Below, piece after piece: positions 59,791-64,000 of a stretch of 64,000 bases of DNA (position 1 is its first letter; each line of letters begins with the position of its first letter). Below the pieces are notes generated by a model that ran no database searches, had not been told where the DNA came from, and saw only the letters and a program-made list of their open reading frames with translations. Location of the stretch: contig CATKHK010000042.1 in NCBI GenBank assembly GCA_949751835.1, forward strand, positions 124,001-188,000, read 5' to 3'. The position numbers and the translations under genes were made by a program. This DNA is from Blepharisma japonicum (Eukaryota > Ciliophora > Heterotrichea > Heterotrichida > Blepharismidae).

Positions 59791-61203
59791 ATGAATAAAG
59801 ATTGTAATAGCTCAAACACATTGGAGTTTCAATCAAACAATGTAGCCGAAATTATCGAAATATTATTTGAGTATTCTAATAAGAAACAAATCCTGTATGA
59901 AACATTTTTAAAACAAAAGTATGATAAAGCCAATAGTCTATCAGAAAAAAGCAATGGAAATCCAAGCAATTATTCAACAAAACCAAAATCTATATTAAAA
60001 AAGAATTGTGATGAAATTAAATCAGATAAAAGTATATGTGAAGGGATAGAAATGGAATGCAGCTCATGCAACTGCAAGACTATTAGAATAGTTATTTATC
60101 AAAAAGAAAACTTATTAGACAGATGCAAAGAGAAAAAGAAAGTAAATCAGCAAAATATTCATGCTAAAAAATGTAATGAGTTAGACTTTTTAAAGCTAAA
60201 TCTTGATGATAGTCATTTATCAAAGTCACCAAAAATTCATCATCAGCCAAAATCTGAAAGCAGAGACTCTAAAATCAAAACAAAAAAAATTAAAGGAAGT
60301 AGTGAAATTAAAATAAAAAAACGAAGAAATAGCCAGTCCCCCAAGCTTAAAGAAATTGATAAAAATTTAAATGACATTGAAAAAATGAAAGAAAAGCTAG
60401 ATCTATCAAATTGCTCTTATGAAAAAATATCATCACACAGTCCTTTACTCCACAGATTTTCTTCTCCATCTGGCAGTCAGAGATGTCTTACTGAAAGGCA
60501 TCTTCTTAGAGAAATGGATAGGAAATCAAACACAAGAATTTTTGAGCCAATACTCTCTGGAAGATCAAATAATAGCTGAAAAATAAATAAACCAATTGAT
60601 GATCCAAGGCTTCACACACCTAGTCCCAAATTCCGATCTCTTTCAAGCCAAGAAGCTAATAATATTAAGGAATCTAAAATCAAAAATAAAATTCCTAAGA
60701 ATGAATTTGTTCAATCTCCAAATTTAAGCAAATTTATCAGCCCATATTCAAAAGTTTGCTTTGACTTAGACAAAATTAAATCTAGTAATCCAAGAGAGAC
60801 AACACAAAAAATTAATGAGAATCCTGATTTTTCAGAAAATAGAACAATAAGCCCTAATAGTAGCGAAATTGAATCAAAAAATAAAATAATTAAGCCTAGA
60901 AATTTGAGTTTAGAAAGTAAGCAGGCACGCCAACCAAGTTTTGGATGCCTATGTGAGGATTTTTTGAATATTGAATCTCCTAATGAGCAGAACTCGAATG
61001 AAACTGAAAATAAAGAAAGCAAAATGAAAAATCAGGAAATCAGTACTGAAGTTGATGTAAAATTTTCTATTAACGACAAATTAAGAGAGTTATCAATGCT
61101 ATTATCAGATGAAAAGACTATCAAAGGATTACGATTCCTAGGGAATAATCCTCAATATTTCGAAGTTCAAAATATAGGAAATATTTTGAATTTAATTAAA
61201 TAG
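59791..61203 (+). CDS. Hypothetical Ser/Lys/Asn-rich protein
   Basis: 470 residues with one UGA-Trp (SNNSWKINK). A helical start (VAEIIEILFEYSNKKQILYETFLKQKYD, about residues 18-45) is followed by a CSSCNCK cysteine motif, a long disordered Ser/Lys/Asn-rich region with many SP sites, and a short helical C-terminus (INDKLRELSMLLSDEKTIKGLRFLGNNPQYFEVQNI). No family is recognised. It ends at UAG, 8 nt from the convergent zinc-finger gene. Confidence 0.65.
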
Positions 61204-61211
61204 TGTATATT

Positions 61212-62114
61212 TTAATAAATATCTTTAAAAATATAAAAGCTTAAACAATAATCTTTCTTCATAACCGCATACGTTTTTCTTATTTTTTCTTCTATTCCTC
61301 TTAAATATCTTGGATGTGGAATCATTGACTTTTGGCCTCATTTAATCTGGCCTAATTCCTTTGTCAAGCAAATTACATGATGGGTTTTCATAGCACTCCT
61401 GCAAAAAGAAATTTGCCCGCATCTCTCGCAGGTCGATTTTTTCATTGAGCAATGAGTCTTGAATTTCCTATAGGTATGGAATTTGTCACCACAGCTGCAT
61501 TTATAGAAATCTACGTTTCTTTCTCTATCTATAGCATCAGTTATGCAGTTTATAGTGCTATCACCTGATGAACTTGTTAAAGAATCACTATCACTTAAAT
61601 TAAAATGCTTTCTGAAGGCTTTTTCTGAAGCTTTTTTGACATTTTCTTCCTTTTTTATCTTTGGGGATTCCTCATCGGAAGAATTTGCAGAATCAGGAGG
61701 CTCAGAGTATGGATCGCTGCTACCTTGTGAAGCTTCAGAATTTGAGTTTTCTGAACAGTACTCTTCTTCATTTTCTGGCTGATACGACTCCACATTTTTT
61801 GATACTTTCTTTTTAGATTTTTTGGCGTCTGATTTTACATATACTAATCCTCTATTTGGAACTTCGTATTCTAAGATTTCAGTATAATTTTTTGGGTTTT
61901 GTTTTTGAGGAGCCTTTTTATTAGGTTTTTGATGGTTTTTTGTATGTGCTGGAATCAAAGCAAAGTTAAGCTCTTCATTGCAAGTGCTGCATCGATAGAA
62001 ATCTTGATAAACTCGTCTAAAAGTGAATCCTCGTAGAGTAAATTCCTCTTTGGAAAGGTCTCTTATTACTTTAAAGGTGGATTTTTTATTTGAAGCATGC
62101 TTTTCTGTAATACA
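61212..62114 (-). CDS. C2H2-type zinc-finger protein, 5' end unresolved
   Basis: An open frame of about 300 codons on the minus strand, ending at UAA; UGA is read as Trp (GQIK-W-GQKS). The first finger is RCSTCNEELNFALIPAHTKNH. A long acidic Ser/Glu/Lys linker follows, then YKCSCGDKFHTYRKFKTHC and TCERCGQISFCRSAMKTHHVIC, two C2H2-like units. The frame has no ATG before the first finger and runs back to an UAA at about 62121, so an upstream exon must supply the start; I found no standard 15-16-nt intron that does so. The coding call is firm downstream of about 62080; the exact start is not. Confidence 0.65.
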
Positions 62115-62203
62115 TCAGAGTTACTAGTATCAACAATTTACATCAATTTCATATATAATTCAATATTAGCAGAATAATTTTTATTATCTTAATTAATTTC
62201 TTC

Positions 62204-64000
62204 CTAGATCCCTGACAGCTTATCTAACTCATTTTTCAGTTCTTCTATTTCTCTTTCATAACAATTTAAAATTCCTTCATTTCTAAAAATTTCAGCAGTG
62301 CTATAATTATGACTCAGCACTATAGAATTCTGAAAAGGCACATTCACTTTTGCAGCCATTTCTTTCCAAGCTTGCACGCTCTCCAATATTTTTTCTTTTT
62401 TAATAGCAAAATGTTTCAGCACGATTTCTTTGAACTCTTGTGGAGGATTTCTCATCATATCAATCATAGCATACTTTATATTCCCATACATAACAATAGT
62501 TCGATATTCCATATTATCTTGGTCATCAGTTAAAAATCCTTCACAGCCCGGCTCTTTTTGTAAGACATCATTGTTCATCACCAATGCTTGTATTGACAAA
62601 AATACTTGCAATAAAGTGCTATAGCTTGGGTTTCACATTTCTTCAGGATTCCCGCCCCATGTATTTATAATCGATAGGCATACAAATCCTGTGTTATAGA
62701 GATTAGGGTTAAACCTTAAATTACCACCGCCAGTTGTTCTAATACTCATTTCTGGAGGTGAGTTTGGGTAATTCTGAGGAAGCTTTATGTCGAATAAAAA
62801 TAAGCCATGCTCATAAGGAGAGTCTTCAGGTCCAGAAATCAATACTTTTATCATGCTTAAATTTGAACTATTTATGGCTACGAATACAGATCCTTGTGCC
62901 TCACAAGGCAAGCTTCTTGATAAGGCTTTGATTTCTTTATTAATTCTTGCAAGCCCAGATTCATCTATTGAAGAACTATCATAACTGAAATCATCGAAAA
63001 CTCCTTCAGATTTATCAAGTAGTTGCAATCTTAAATTTCCAAGGTGCTGAAAATATATATTTGTACTATCAGGTGCCTCTGGATCTGAAGCTGAAGGCTC
63101 CCTGAACAAGTTTGGAACATTTTCCAAATTGGGAACGATCACGGCATTTTCTTCATAATCTGAGAACTGATCTGGTTCCTGCCATTTTTCTTCCTCAAAA
63201 AATTGATATTCTACATTTTCTGCTTCAATTTCTCCTTCATAATGCTCTATAACACTAGCAACAGCCATAACTTGTTTTTCTTCAGCTATTCCAGCTACAC
63301 ATGATTCAGCTGCTACCACAGGATTTTCTTCATATAAATCAAGCTTCACATCAGAATGTCCATATCTTGCTTCAAATTCTGTAACAAGTTCATTCACAAT
63401 GGATGATAAAACTTTATAAGTCCCTTCTTTTTGCATTCTTTCTAATACTCGGGGATTCGCATCCATTGCCATCCCTTGTGATTGGTAGTTATCTGCCTCA
63501 TTTTTTGCTTTGATAAGCCAGCCATTGATTTCATTCAAAATATAGTCTCTTTTATGCCTAAAATAAAGATCAATAATTTCTTCAAATCCCATAGGTGGAT
63601 TTCGTAAATTTTCAATCATTGCCCATCTTATATTTAAATATTTCACAGCATTTTGATAAGCAATATTATCTGGATCATTAACATCACTACCTTCCCATCC
63701 AGGCTCTTTATGGATGATATCGTTATCCATAACTAAAGCTTGTATGGACAAAATTACTTGTAAAATATTTTTATCACGGCTCCACATTTCTTCTGGATCA
63801 CCTGACCAGGTATTTATAATTGACAAACAGACATAACCACTATTATACAGATTTGGGCCAAAATAAGCTTCTGTACCTCCTGTTGTGGTCAATGTAAATT
63901 GAGGAGGAGAATCTGGATATGAAGAGTCACAGTAAATGTCAAAAAAGAACAGGCCATGAGCATACGGAGTGCCTTCTGAGCCTGATATTACAGCAGTCAT
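62204..64000 (-). CDS. Tandem-UBC E2 ubiquitin-conjugating protein, BIRC6-like, 5' truncated
   Basis: 598 residues visible; the frame runs past base 64000 and the Met there aligns inside a UBC domain, so the start is outside the window. Two UBC domains of the BIRC6/UBE2O class are seen. The first reads [47 protein letters not shown], then a C-terminal block WAMIENLRNPPMGFEEII. The second reads [69 protein letters not shown] (W is UGA) and a matching C-terminal block. Both keep the catalytic Cys (VCLSI). A large acidic linker separates them. Such E2/E3 hybrids transfer ubiquitin without a separate ligase. It ends at UAG. Confidence 0.9.

Noticed and set aside
62070-62160. 18-nt plus 14-nt introns giving the zinc-finger gene an ATG
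   Set aside because: They keep the frame, but both have abnormal lengths and lack the A six bases from the end, so the match may be chance.
1-64000. Possibility that UAG means glutamine (NCBI table 15)
   Set aside because: Several genes end at UAG at the expected family length, for example S10 and the BIRC6-like E2, and UAG does not occur inside conserved domains except as an intron end.
1-64000. tRNA, rRNA, CRISPR arrays, telomere repeats and transposons
   Set aside because: I looked for tRNA A/B boxes, rRNA-like blocks, regular direct repeats, CCCTAAC-type repeats and transposase motifs and found none that I could support.

Overview
The window looks like macronuclear DNA from a heterotrich ciliate, most probably Blepharisma or a close relative. 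Three things seen in the sequence support this. (1) Gene after gene has in-frame UGA codons exactly where its family has tryptophan, while UAA and UAG act as stops. (2) The introns are tiny: I could place 12, eleven of 15 nt and one of 16 nt, all GT..AG and all with an A six bases from the 3' end. (3) Genes are packed tightly in AT-rich DNA, with gaps as short as 5, 8, 13 and 14 nt. A standard-code reading splits about half of these genes, so I re-joined them across UGA and across the introns.

Layout. 0-9.2 kb: 3' end of an AP-2 alpha-adaptin that lacks the ear domain, ribosomal protein eL29, an HAD-riboflavin kinase fusion, an M20 dipeptidase, a zinc-finger/coiled-coil protein, a RING-H2 ligase, a possibly lipidated MGCC protein, a KH RNA-binding protein and a small PLAC8-type protein. 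9.2-22.1 kb: enolase with a unique His/Pro tail, a WDR44-like WD40 protein, a membrane protein with two PX domains, a USP deubiquitinase, an IQCH-like protein and a coiled-coil protein. 22.1-33.6 kb: a Lys/Glu-rich protein, proteasome subunit Rpn8, a motif-less DDX18/Has1 relative, eL19, HMCES (abasic-site DNA protection) head to head with a coiled-coil gene, a likely structured RNA, an NT-C2 coiled-coil protein and a serine carboxypeptidase. 33.6-48.5 kb: a large hypothetical protein, a degenerate cyclic amidohydrolase, RquA (rhodoquinone synthesis) with a mitochondrial presequence, several coiled-coil proteins, an AT-hook protein, a two-ended membrane protein, a MORN-repeat protein and an acidic nuclear protein. 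48.5-64 kb: a gene-poor AT-rich stretch with a possible broken gene, a MYB factor, a Lys-rich nuclear protein, a TBC1D22 Rab-GAP, a frameshifted ubiquitin relic, a VIT/VWA protein, a TRIM-like protein, a TMEM230-like protein, a RAP-domain protein, a zinc-finger protein and the end of a tandem-UBC E2 of the BIRC6 type.

The genes do not form a pathway. They are a mixed housekeeping and cell-structure set, with recurring themes of ubiquitin/proteasome (RING, USP, Rpn8, TRIM, E2, ubiquitin relic) and membrane traffic (AP-2, PX, TBC, NT-C2, WDR44). The most striking items are RquA, the His/Pro-tailed enolase, the TMD0-like/PX/PX fusion, two apparently inactive enzyme relatives, the structured intergenic RNA candidate and the extreme gene packing. 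All assignments come from reading the translations by eye. No database search was run.
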